Below, in pieces: positions 1 to 7,576 of a stretch of 64,000 bases of DNA. The notes under the pieces were generated by a model. The model was given only the letters and a program-made list of their open reading frames with translations, did no database searches and was not told where the DNA came from. Within the stretch, counting starts at the first letter, position 1. Each line of letters begins with the position of its first letter. The stretch lies in the NCBI GenBank assembly GCA_964648795.1, contig CAZYMB010000004.1, positions 104,478 through 168,477 on the forward strand, in the 5' to 3' direction. The stretch is from JAHDDW01 sp964648795 (GTDB taxonomy: Bacteria; Actinomycetota; Acidimicrobiia; Acidimicrobiales; SZUA-35). Both the position numbers and the translations under genes were made by a program.

Positions 1-459
1 AGAAACATTAGCGATGAACTGACCGTCACCATCTTGAAGTACGAATGGCGCTTCACCACCGCCACCATCAGCAGCGTGACAGGCAACACAGCCTGCGCCA
101 TTAACGTAGGTGTTTTCTCCTCTGCGTTCGAAAGTAGCGTTACGAACAGCTACAGCACCTTCTTGGCGGCCAGGTTCAGCGACTGTGTAGAACGTGAAAG
201 CGATAGAAATAAACAGTAGAGAGACAAGAGCAAATGTCAGAGAACGATCAAGACGAGGACCTTCTAAATCCTCGTCATCTAAATACTCTTTCCTGTTGGC
301 GGCTAGCTCGATCTCTGAGCCAATTTCATCTTTGGATTTACGTGAGTTCGCGTAAATAGCAACCGCAAAACCAAAAAAGGTTACGAGCGCGATCCCAAGA
401 CCTATAGTCCGAAAATTAGTCTGGGCGATCAGACCAATTAAGTTTAGGTTTTGAGGCAC
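1..459 (-). CDS. Membrane-anchored cytochrome c, bc-complex subunit (3' end cut by window)
   Basis: The reading frame starts with GTG directly after the Rieske stop codon (TGA-GTG) and runs off the window edge after 153 codons. It shows two hydrophobic segments (about residues 18-37 and 73-93) and then one c-type haem site, CVACH at residues 124-128, followed by a glycine-rich stretch. As last gene of the Rieske/cytochrome b operon it is probably the electron-accepting cytochrome c of the complex, facing the outside of the cell membrane. Actinobacterial QcrC proteins usually carry two haem motifs; only one is visible here, but the C-terminus is missing. Cytochrome c identity is firm; the subunit role is inferred from position. 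Confidence 0.85.
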   Translation of the reverse strand, partial: MPQNLNLIGLIAQTNFRTIGLGIALVTFFGFAVAIYANSRKSKDEIGSEIELAANRKEYLDDEDLEGPRLDRSLTFALVSLLFISIAFTFYTVAEPGRQEGAVAVRNATFERRGENTYVNGAGCVACHAADGGGGEAPFVLQDGDGQFIANVS

Positions 460-1308
460 TCAGTATTCTCCCATAGCTTGACAGTTGGGACCTTCCGCCT
501 CTTGTCCCGTTGTATTAACTCCAATAGCTGGCCCTTGAATGATAATGCCGGTATCGACGCTTAGTACGCCATCGGACGATACTTCCATTGGAAAACGATC
601 CATTCCTCGTGGCGCTGGGCCACCCTTCTTCTCCCCAACACGGTTGTACTGAGAACCGTGACAAGGGCACTCAAACCATTGAGAAGTTGAACACTCTGGC
701 ACACGACACCCTAAGTGAGGGCATGTCTGGAATAGTGCTACTACACCAGCTTCAAGACCTTGGGAAACCTGAGGATAGAAGGTGTAACTACTTTCCGCTT
801 TGGCCAAAGCGGTACTCGGATACTCGGTAATCCACATACGACCTTGTGGCACATAGAAGAATCCACCACCAGCTCTAATCGACTGTTTAATTGATTCGAC
901 ATTACCTACGACGATTTTCGAACCGAAACCACCGCCACCTGTTGGCCATAGGGTCTGTATTACGCCTACTCCCAGAACGCCAACACCAAAAGAAGCAGCA
1001 CCGATAATTCCACGATTAAGAAACTGTCGACGGGATTCACCAAGTGCATCTGCGTCTGGTGGAGTGTAAATCTCAGCTGCTGCAGGTTTTGCTGGAGCAA
1101 GCTCGGTTGCCCGTGCCTCTAATGCTGCAGACTCAAAGCCTTCACCCTCCAACTGAGAAGGATCCTTAATAACTCTGGCTCTATCAGCCTCTGTTGTTGT
1201 CAGGTCCCCGGCCAAAGAGCCAGTTGCCAATTTGTTATCTTTATGCCTGAATAGTGCCAATGCTGCAACAACAGCCAATACCACTAAGCCTATAATTACC
1301 CATGTCAT
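460..1308 (-). CDS. qcrA: Rieske iron-sulfur protein of the quinol:cytochrome c oxidoreductase
   Basis: The [2Fe-2S] ligand motifs are complete: CPHLGC (about residues 196-201) and CPCHGS (214-219). The protein passes electrons from quinol at the Qo site to the cytochrome c subunit. It has an N-terminal membrane segment, a long polar linker, and then a second hydrophobic segment preceded by SRRQFL, a twin-arginine motif as expected for an exported folded Rieske domain; multi-helix Tat-dependent Rieske proteins are known in actinobacteria. I chose the ATG at 1308 (MTWVIIGL...) because it overlaps the upstream stop as ATGA; the frame stays open to 1335, which would add nine residues. Confidence 0.93.
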   Translation of the reverse strand: MTWVIIGLVVLAVVAALALFRHKDNKLATGSLAGDLTTTEADRARVIKDPSQLEGEGFESAALEARATELAPAKPAAAEIYTPPDADALGESRRQFLNRGIIGAASFGVGVLGVGVIQTLWPTGGGGFGSKIVVGNVESIKQSIRAGGGFFYVPQGRMWITEYPSTALAKAESSYTFYPQVSQGLEAGVVALFQTCPHLGCRVPECSTSQWFECPCHGSQYNRVGEKKGGPAPRGMDRFPMEVSSDGVLSVDTGIIIQGPAIGVNTTGQEAEGPNCQAMGEY

Positions 1309-2084
1309 AATTCGAAGAAGATCCCTTCTTCCCAAGGAAACACGAACAAAAATCCGGGTCCCCTAAAGAATGATCCAATTATCGACAGAATCGCCCAAAA
1401 CATCAAGAAAATTGTAAATATGGAAACCGCAAACTTACGACTCTCAGGTTTGTTACCAACCGTCTTATCTATATAAGGAGATAACGCTAAACCAATGATT
1501 CCAATTCCCGGAATCGTCACACCAGCCACCATTGGGTGAAATAAAGTCAAAAGTTCCTGTAATCCAAGGAAGTACCAAGGAGCTTTAGAAGGGTTCGGAG
1601 TCAGGTTTACGTCAGCCAAAGGCCCCAAAGGAGCGTTCACAAACACGCTAAAAACCAGTAGAAAAGCGGTTATTGCGAGCATGGCACCGAATTCAACAAC
1701 AATCAGGTGAGGCCAGGTATGGACTTTATCAAGAGGTTTTGACTTAATATCCTGGATAGAGCCCGCTTTTACTACTGTTAAGAGTCTTTGGGTATGGCCT
1801 CCAGGGCCAGTCATTGTGGGAGATGGCGCTGCTGCGACTCCACCACCGGCTGGAGAATTGGCAGTTCTTGCTGCAACTGATGAGGTACTATCAGCGCCAG
1901 CACCTTTGTTCTTTGCTTTTTTAGATCTATTAAGAAGGTGCGCCGGAATCCCCGAAGCGGCAGCTGCAGCTTCAGAGCCATCGTCGGTATCGACAGAACC
2001 TTCGGCTGGTGCCTGTGTTTTAGCCTCAGCCTTAGCTTTGGCTGCCTGTGCCCTCTTTTTCAGATGTTCTGGAATATCGCTCAT
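1305..2084 (-). CDS. Cytochrome b C-terminal half (subunit IV-like) with a long disordered N-terminus
   Basis: Residues 120-259 form a three-helix subunit IV/cytochrome b C-terminal domain. The Qo-loop motif is APWY (168-171) in place of the classical PEWY; such variants are known in menaquinol-using complexes. The first 115 residues are alanine, lysine and serine rich and probably disordered and cytoplasmic. They contain a short motif twice, IPEHLKKR (4-11) and IPAHLLNR (46-53), which also opens the cytochrome c encoded at 4075-4932. The gene follows the cytochrome b6-like gene by 2 bases and overlaps the Rieske gene, so translation is probably coupled. Splitting cytochrome b in two resembles b6f-type complexes. 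Confidence 0.88.
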   Translation of the reverse strand: MSDIPEHLKKRAQAAKAKAEAKTQAPAEGSVDTDDGSEAAAAASGIPAHLLNRSKKAKNKGAGADSTSSVAARTANSPAGGGVAAAPSPTMTGPGGHTQRLLTVVKAGSIQDIKSKPLDKVHTWPHLIVVEFGAMLAITAFLLVFSVFVNAPLGPLADVNLTPNPSKAPWYFLGLQELLTLFHPMVAGVTIPGIGIIGLALSPYIDKTVGNKPESRKFAVSIFTIFLMFWAILSIIGSFFRGPGFLFVFPWEEGIFFEL

Positions 2085-2086
2085 GT

Positions 2087-2866
2087 TTACAGTGGTCCTG
2101 AGATGCCGCCGTCTTTACGAACTCGCCAGAAGTGAATTGCCATAAAGATGACCGTTACAAAAGGTACGAACAATACGTGCAGTACATACCAACGCAGCAG
2201 CGTTTCGGAACCAATCACTGAGCCACCTAACAAAACGAACTGCACTTCGTTTCCGATGACCGGCGTGAAGCCCATCATGTTCGTACCCACAGTTACCGCC
2301 CAAAGCGCTAACTGGTCCCAAGGCAATAGATAGCCGGTAAACGATAGCAACAAAGTAAGTGTAAGAAGAATCACGCCGATGATCCAGTTGAACTCGCGAG
2401 GAGCTTTGTAAGCTCCGTGATAAAACACCCGGGCCATATGCAAGAAGACAGAGATCACCATTAAGTGAGCTGCCCACCTATGCATGTTTCGAAGCATTAA
2501 TCCCAGTGTGGTTTCAGAAACAATGGTCTGAGTGTCGGTATAGGCCCTGGCTGCGTCTGGTGTATAGAAGAACATCAAGAAGATGCCAGTAACGGTAAGG
2601 AGAATAAACAAGAAGAAGCTAAGCCCACCTAGACAAAGTGTGTAACTAACTTTGACTGCGTGACGCTTAACCTTCACCGGGTGAAGGTGATACAAGACGC
2701 TGTTCATGATTACGTAACTACGGTTACGAGGACTGTCGGTATAGCCCTTACGGAAAACCGAACCGGGTCTAAAAATAGACTCCCAGACCTGAGAACCATG
2801 GACTGAATCGACTAAATCGCCGGCTCTTTCCGATAGTGGTTTTGTTGAGCTTTGATTAGTCGTCAT
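2087..2866 (-). CDS. Cytochrome b N-terminal half (b6-like)
   Basis: This 259-residue membrane protein has about four transmembrane helices and the two histidine pairs that bind the b haems: H-R-W...L-H with 13 residues between in one helix, and L-H-V...I-H-F with 14 between in another, the spacing of cytochrome b6. It forms the quinol-oxidising membrane core together with the next gene. The ATG follows AGGTTAG. Downstream genes are subunit IV-like, Rieske and cytochrome c; upstream is a ferredoxin. Many actinobacteria have one fused QcrB, so the split form is a notable feature of this lineage. Confidence 0.92.
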   Translation of the reverse strand: MTTNQSSTKPLSERAGDLVDSVHGSQVWESIFRPGSVFRKGYTDSPRNRSYVIMNSVLYHLHPVKVKRHAVKVSYTLCLGGLSFFLFILLTVTGIFLMFFYTPDAARAYTDTQTIVSETTLGLMLRNMHRWAAHLMVISVFLHMARVFYHGAYKAPREFNWIIGVILLTLTLLLSFTGYLLPWDQLALWAVTVGTNMMGFTPVIGNEVQFVLLGGSVIGSETLLRWYVLHVLFVPFVTVIFMAIHFWRVRKDGGISGPL

Positions 2867-2931
2867 CTAACCTGAAATCCTAGTTTGTAGCCACCGGGTT
2901 TGGGACATTTCGTCGCAAAGATTTAACACAA

Positions 2932-3348
2932 TTAACCAAGCCTCATCCCGTACCCATAACCATAGGTGGTTGTGCGTTGATGGAGATCGCCACCACCCTT
3001 TGGTTCTTCTATTTTGCCTAGGATTATCACTCCCGTTGGACATCGATCTACACACAGGGCGCAGCGAGTGCAGACATCGTCGTCAATAGTGAAGACAAAT
3101 GCGTCGTTGGGGTCTTCACCAGGCTTAACGACCCCAAAGCTTTCCTCGACTACGTCGACTGTTTGCATGTGGATACATTTCCAAGGGCAAATATCAACAC
3201 AACCCTCACAAGCAATACATTCAGACTGGTCAATGTGGATGAACTGTTTGGGCTTTACAGCTGCCGCCAAATAGTCTTTGTCTACCTCGACTAGTAAATA
3301 GTCATCACGAAATTCTGGTAGTGGAGGATTAGCATCGGTAACAGCCAC
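2932..3348 (-). CDS. Ferredoxin-type protein with two [4Fe-4S] clusters, in the bc-complex operon
   Basis: Two complete cluster motifs of the CxxCxxCxxxCP type are present: one from CIACEGC to CPWKC and one from CTRCALC to CPTG, separated by about 35 residues. The N-terminus (about 35 residues) and a C-terminal tail ending in tyrosine-glycine repeats are extra to a minimal ferredoxin. GTG start at 3348, three bases after the upstream stop. It lies between a small membrane protein and cytochrome b, so it may be a peripheral subunit or electron donor to the quinone pool or complex on the cytoplasmic side. The cluster binding is clear; the partner is inferred from the operon. Confidence 0.9.
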   Translation of the reverse strand: MAVTDANPPLPEFRDDYLLVEVDKDYLAAAVKPKQFIHIDQSECIACEGCVDICPWKCIHMQTVDVVEESFGVVKPGEDPNDAFVFTIDDDVCTRCALCVDRCPTGVIILGKIEEPKGGGDLHQRTTTYGYGYGMRLG

Positions 3349-3351
3349 TCA

Positions 3352-3807
3352 CTACCCCTGTTTCACTAGCGGACGCCCGTAGGTTGTTCGCTTTTCGAGT
3401 GCCTTTTTGGCCTTCGCCTCTTTGTCTGCTCCTCTGTTCTGCCAAAGAAGCCACGTAAGAATAGTTCCACCGCCATAGATGACGTAAATGCCAACAGCTA
3501 TTGAGTCAGAAATAGCCCTGTAGGTAATATCAAATGGGAACCAGCCGTCTTGACTCTGGGGTCTAACAAAGTCTCCCCAACCGAAGAAGAAACGGTCGCT
3601 ACGCCAACCAAGTTCGTTCTCTGCCCATGTAAGCCACTGATGCGGAACAACTCCGAAGATAATGAAGATTAAGAAGAAAACATAGGTTGAGCCAAGCATT
3701 GCTTCACCCCAAGTTACAGCTTGCCCTGCAGGGCGTTTTGAGCGGTACCAAAAAATTCCGCCGATCATGACAAGCGAAACGATTATAGATGTGACGAATG
3801 CAACCAT
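3352..3807 (-). CDS. Small membrane protein, first gene of the bc-complex operon
   Basis: This 151-residue protein has an N-terminal helix, a second helix near residues 38-55 and a third near 107-125, with a tryptophan- and phenylalanine-rich outer loop between the second and third and a lysine-rich cytoplasmic C-terminus. I do not recognise a family. It is separated from the ferredoxin gene by three bases and leads the operon for the cytochrome b complex, so it is probably an accessory or anchoring subunit, perhaps for the ferredoxin. No metal-binding motif is evident. Confidence 0.75.
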   Translation of the reverse strand: MVAFVTSIIVSLVMIGGIFWYRSKRPAGQAVTWGEAMLGSTYVFFLIFIIFGVVPHQWLTWAENELGWRSDRFFFGWGDFVRPQSQDGWFPFDITYRAISDSIAVGIYVIYGGGTILTWLLWQNRGADKEAKAKKALEKRTTYGRPLVKQG

Positions 3808-4074
3808 ACGACTCAGACTTTAAACGGACATTAAGTAAGCGGTAATTTAATAGTGCCGACAACACTTTGGAATGCACCCAAATTTGAACGCAACCCAGCA
3901 CCAATAATCTAGCCGAGACGAAAGCCGAAAACCGAAATTACAGGAAAGAAAACTACGTAGTCTTCGTTATTTCAAAGTTGTAAAGAGTAGTTATCTGTTC
4001 AATAATTAATGCACTTTCGATACATTGTTGGTGCTACTATCTAAGGGCGATTAAACAAACCTGAATGGGCAAGT
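3808..4074. promoter_or_regulatory. Divergent intergenic region between the two arms of the cytochrome locus
   Basis: These 267 bases separate two outward-facing genes and must hold promoters for both. The part near 4000-4045 is A+T rich, with a TACTAT hexamer at about 4035-4040 that could be a -10 element for the cytochrome c gene, but I see no convincing -35. No open reading frame or hairpin of note. Confidence 0.4.
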
Positions 4075-4932
4075 GTGAGCGAGATACCAGAACATCTTCT
4101 GAAGAGAAGTAAAGCTGCAAAATCAAAAAAGACTGGTACTGAATCTAGTGAAAGTTCAGCCGCTGAATCTCCAGCTACCGAGTCAAGCGCAGTAGCGCCA
4201 GCTGCCGGGGATGCCCAAGTAGCAACCGCTCCCCCAACTGCAGACCTTCCTTATCTCGATAAAGAACCGGAACCTGAAAGAGAAACTCCAAGCTATATCA
4301 AAGCCGCCAAAAAACGGGGCAAGATTCCTTTCTGGGCAATGCCCGTCGTGCTCGCAACTCCAGTTTGGGCATATGGTTTGGCAGGAACATTGCAGCAACC
4401 AGAAGTAGAAGACCCACTGGTTACCGAAGCTGCCGAGATTTACACAGTTGCAGGTTGTTCAGCTTGCCACGGAACCGGTGGTGGCGGAGGAATCGGCTAT
4501 CAACTTTCCGATGGCGCTGTCATAGAAACATTCCCTGAAGCAATCGACATGATTGTGCATGTCGCCCGTGGCTCTAGTGCAATCAATGGCGAAACCTATG
4601 GGGCTGAAAGAAACGATGGCAACCGTCGTATTTCTGGACAACGTGGCAACATGCCTGCCCAAATCAATGCGCTTAGTTTAGAAGAACTCGAACTTGTCAT
4701 CTATCACGAAAGAGTCAACCTCGGTGGTGAAGATGTCTCTGATGAACGTGGCCAAGAATGGGCTGAACATGTCAGAGAAGGCATCGAATCTGGGGCCGAA
4801 ACAGAGATAGATCTAGAGTTCCTACTGGCCTGCGCTAACCCTGACCAGACTCCTGGAGCAACCGGCGAGGCTCAAGGCGACGAATCTGTCCGCTGCCCTG
4901 GTCCACTTCCCGCTGAAGCAGAAGAAGAATAA
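4075..4932 (+). CDS. Membrane-anchored monohaem cytochrome c with IPEHLLKR N-terminus
   Basis: GTG start. The N-terminus (MSEIPEHLLKRSKAAK) closely matches the start of the subunit IV-like protein on the other strand. A serine/alanine/proline-rich, probably disordered cytoplasmic region follows, then one transmembrane helix (about 84-105), and then a cytochrome c domain with the haem motif CSACH (128-132) and a later NMPAQ segment whose methionine could be the sixth haem ligand. The last 70 residues are acidic. Position suggests it belongs to the same respiratory complex or carries electrons from it to an oxidase. Confidence 0.85.
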   Translation: MSEIPEHLLKRSKAAKSKKTGTESSESSAAESPATESSAVAPAAGDAQVATAPPTADLPYLDKEPEPERETPSYIKAAKKRGKIPFWAMPVVLATPVWAYGLAGTLQQPEVEDPLVTEAAEIYTVAGCSACHGTGGGGGIGYQLSDGAVIETFPEAIDMIVHVARGSSAINGETYGAERNDGNRRISGQRGNMPAQINALSLEELELVIYHERVNLGGEDVSDERGQEWAEHVREGIESGAETEIDLEFLLACANPDQTPGATGEAQGDESVRCPGPLPAEAEEE

Positions 4933-4945
4933 GCCCAACCTAAAT

Positions 4946-5452
4946 TTATGCAGGACTTGTGGGTTCTGCTTCCGCTATCTCTTTAGTGTCTTCACCATTC
5001 CAACAATCCGTGATCTGGTATTGCGGTTCGCTACTTTGCGAGTTAGAGGCAAACACAAATTTGTCCAACACAAAGAACTTGACTACCCAGATTAGGAAGT
5101 AGCCAACAAAGCTTGCACCCTGGACTATGAGCGTCGACTCACTTATCTGAGACGCCCCTGCGACCATAAGAGAAGAGACACCCACACCCAAAATAGCAAT
5201 AACCCAAAATGGGACAACCTGTTTACGCCAATCGAGTCCACTGAGTGGCCAAACCCAGATGCGTGAAAGAACAAAGGCTGGGACTGCTGTAATAACGGCA
5301 GCAACAACATTGGCAGTCACATCACCAAAGTCAAATACTTGCCTGAAAACAAAGAAAACAACCTGGTGACAAACCACATTAAAGCCAGAAACCAACCCAA
5401 ATTTCAGCACCTCAGGACGCTGGGAAATTAAGTTTTGAACCTTTGTAAACAC
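4946..5452 (-). CDS. GtrA-family membrane protein
   Basis: This 168-residue protein has four predicted membrane helices and the typical GtrA features: an early KFGLVSG segment, a LSRIWVW motif after the second helix and a KFFVLDKFVF end to the fourth helix. GtrA proteins are thought to move lipid-linked sugars across the membrane or help in cell-surface polysaccharide synthesis. A polar tail of about 30 residues follows. It is convergent with the cytochrome c gene, 13 bases away. No linked glycosyltransferase is present, so the substrate cannot be told. Confidence 0.8.
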   Translation of the reverse strand: MFTKVQNLISQRPEVLKFGLVSGFNVVCHQVVFFVFRQVFDFGDVTANVVAAVITAVPAFVLSRIWVWPLSGLDWRKQVVPFWVIAILGVGVSSLMVAGASQISESTLIVQGASFVGYFLIWVVKFFVLDKFVFASNSQSSEPQYQITDCWNGEDTKEIAEAEPTSPA

Positions 5453-5560
5453 TGGTTATTCCGCAGCCTTTCTAGAAGAAAACTTAGCTCAGCATTGCAT
5501 AACTCTAACAGCTGGACCTGCCTAGCAATAAAGTCGGCCGTTTTGTCGTAGAATAGAGGT

Positions 5561-7069
5561 ATGGGTGGAAAAGTTATGGAATCTAGGAACCGTCAACTCG
5601 GGGCAATACTTGGCATAGCCATACTTATCATGGCTGCCTGCGGGGCAGATTCAACAGATTCTGGTTCTTCTGAATCAAGAGGTCTACTCCCTGAGGAAGT
5701 CACCACCACCCAGGAAGACACAGTCGAAACAACCGACGACGATACAACTACCTCAGATGCCGCTCAAACATCTCTTCAAGAAGTCGACACCGAAGGTGCT
5801 GAACTAGTTCTTCAAGAGCTATTCTCCCTCACCGAACCAACAGACCTCGCAACTAGAACCGGCGACGATTCAATCTGGTTTGCAGAGAGAGCGGGCACAA
5901 TAGTTCAGGTACAGCGCTCTCTCATTACTTCAAGCCAAGGGCGCACCACAACACAGACCGAGTTTCTCAAGCCACTACCAAACAAGGCACTAGATATACG
6001 ATCACGGGTCTCAACAGAATTTGAAGATGGTCTCCTAGGCATAGCTTTCTCTTCTGATGGCAATGAACTGTTCGTAAGCTACAACACTCCAGACCAACGC
6101 TCGATAGTTTCGTCTTTCGATATGGTCGGCAACGTTGCAGACCCTAACTCTGAAACAATAATCCTCGACATCGACCAGCCTTTCAGGAACCACAACGGCG
6201 GCCAGATAGTCATAGGCCCTGATGGCTTTTTATATATCGGTCTTGGTGACGGTGGCGGGTCAGATGACCCCGACGGCCATGGCCAGAACACACAAACTCT
6301 GTTGGGCTCAGTGTTGAGAATCGACCCAGAAGAACCAGATGTATTCCCAGCCAGCAACCCTTTCATTGCAGATGAATCTCTAGGTAGGCCAGAGATCTGG
6401 CTATACGGGGTCAGAAACCCGTGGAGATTCTCTTTTGACTCGGCAACCGGCGATCTATGGATCGGCGACGTTGGCCAAAACACGCAGGAAGAAATTACTT
6501 TTATCCCAAGTAATGGAAGCCCTGCCGGACGTGGCGCAAACCTAGGTTGGGCTGATGTTGAAGGAACCCAAGTTAGAGCAGATAGTGCTCCCAATGGCCA
6601 CGTTTCTCCAATATTTACATACAACAACACATCAAATAGTTGTTCGGTCGTTGGCGGCCATGTTTATAGAGGTGACTTATTAGAGTGGCGAGTCGATGTT
6701 GGAGATGGCCAACTAGAAGATCGTAGCCTAGACGGCAGCTACGTCTTTGGAGACTTCTGCAACTCACAGCTTTCTATTCTGACTAGTAACGGCGACTCCT
6801 TAGACAGCGAGCAGCTCGACCTAGGGGTCTCTCTTTCAAATCTAATTTCTATTGGTGACGTCGACGGTGAGTTGTTCACGCTTGAACAAGGTGGTCGAAT
6901 ATCAGTATTAACAACTTCTTCTCCAAGTCGAGACATAGTTGTTCTAGGACCAAACCAACCACTACCTCAAGCAGCTGTAAGTTCGGAGATACAGGTACTA
7001 CCTGGTGGAGTAACTGACCCAGCAGAAGGCGCAAACACAACTGTCGCTCCGGAAACAACCGTCGGCTAA
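5561..7069 (+). CDS. Secreted lipoprotein of the PQQ-dependent sugar (glucose/sorbosone) dehydrogenase family
   Basis: The protein starts with a lipoprotein signal (IMAAC, lipidated Cys27) and a threonine/aspartate-rich linker, followed by a six-bladed propeller of the GSDH family. Diagnostic segments are LLGIAF, the NHNGGQ and GLGDGGG motifs, the SDDPDGHGQN loop and YGVRNPWRF with GDVGQN. Members oxidise aldose sugars outside the cell with PQQ, though many homologues are uncharacterised. A short acidic and threonine-rich tail follows. ATG at 5561; a second ATG at 5576 would also give a normal signal peptide. Stand-alone gene with its own promoter region. Confidence 0.85.
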   Translation: MGGKVMESRNRQLGAILGIAILIMAACGADSTDSGSSESRGLLPEEVTTTQEDTVETTDDDTTTSDAAQTSLQEVDTEGAELVLQELFSLTEPTDLATRTGDDSIWFAERAGTIVQVQRSLITSSQGRTTTQTEFLKPLPNKALDIRSRVSTEFEDGLLGIAFSSDGNELFVSYNTPDQRSIVSSFDMVGNVADPNSETIILDIDQPFRNHNGGQIVIGPDGFLYIGLGDGGGSDDPDGHGQNTQTLLGSVLRIDPEEPDVFPASNPFIADESLGRPEIWLYGVRNPWRFSFDSATGDLWIGDVGQNTQEEITFIPSNGSPAGRGANLGWADVEGTQVRADSAPNGHVSPIFTYNNTSNSCSVVGGHVYRGDLLEWRVDVGDGQLEDRSLDGSYVFGDFCNSQLSILTSNGDSLDSEQLDLGVSLSNLISIGDVDGELFTLEQGGRISVLTTSSPSRDIVVLGPNQPLPQAAVSSEIQVLPGGVTDPAEGANTTVAPETTVG

Positions 7070-7093
7070 CAGTGTTGCACTAGAGTCGACCTG

Positions 7094-7540
7094 ATGCAAA
7101 ATCAGCAAACTCAAGTTGGCGCTATCCAAAAACCGTTTGTAGCGCTAGGCCTTGGATTCATTGGAACTATCTCAATGTTCTTGGGGTGGTTTCAAATCGG
7201 CCAACGAGTCCGAAATAGCTTTCAGACAATCGACTCAATTATTCAAACTCCAATTGGTGACTCCGTTGTACCCAACATAGAGACACTCTTACCATTGTTT
7301 GAAACGCTCTGGCTCTTTCTACCCGCCTTAGCTTTAGCTGGACCAATGCTTGTGATCGCTTCATACAAAAGAACTGGTTGGATCATGAGCATTACGTTCC
7401 ACCTGCTACTCGGACTAGCAGCCACCGCTGCAGCTTTTCGTAACTCAACTCAGGTTGGCAATATAATGGGACTAGTAGTTGCGCTAGTTTTCTTTATTTA
7501 CTTGATCGCCAGCTCACTATTGTCTCGCACTAGCCGATAG
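7094..7540 (+). CDS. Four-helix membrane protein of unknown function
   Basis: This 148-residue protein has about four hydrophobic segments (near 14-35, 70-90, 96-115 and 122-142) and short polar loops. No family motif was recognised. It begins 24 bases after the sugar-dehydrogenase-like gene and precedes another membrane-anchored unknown by 36 bases, so the three may be co-transcribed. Confidence 0.7.
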   Translation: MQNQQTQVGAIQKPFVALGLGFIGTISMFLGWFQIGQRVRNSFQTIDSIIQTPIGDSVVPNIETLLPLFETLWLFLPALALAGPMLVIASYKRTGWIMSITFHLLLGLAATAAAFRNSTQVGNIMGLVVALVFFIYLIASSLLSRTSR

Positions 7541-7576
7541 GCGGTCTGGGACCAACAACTATGAGGGAACAATTTA

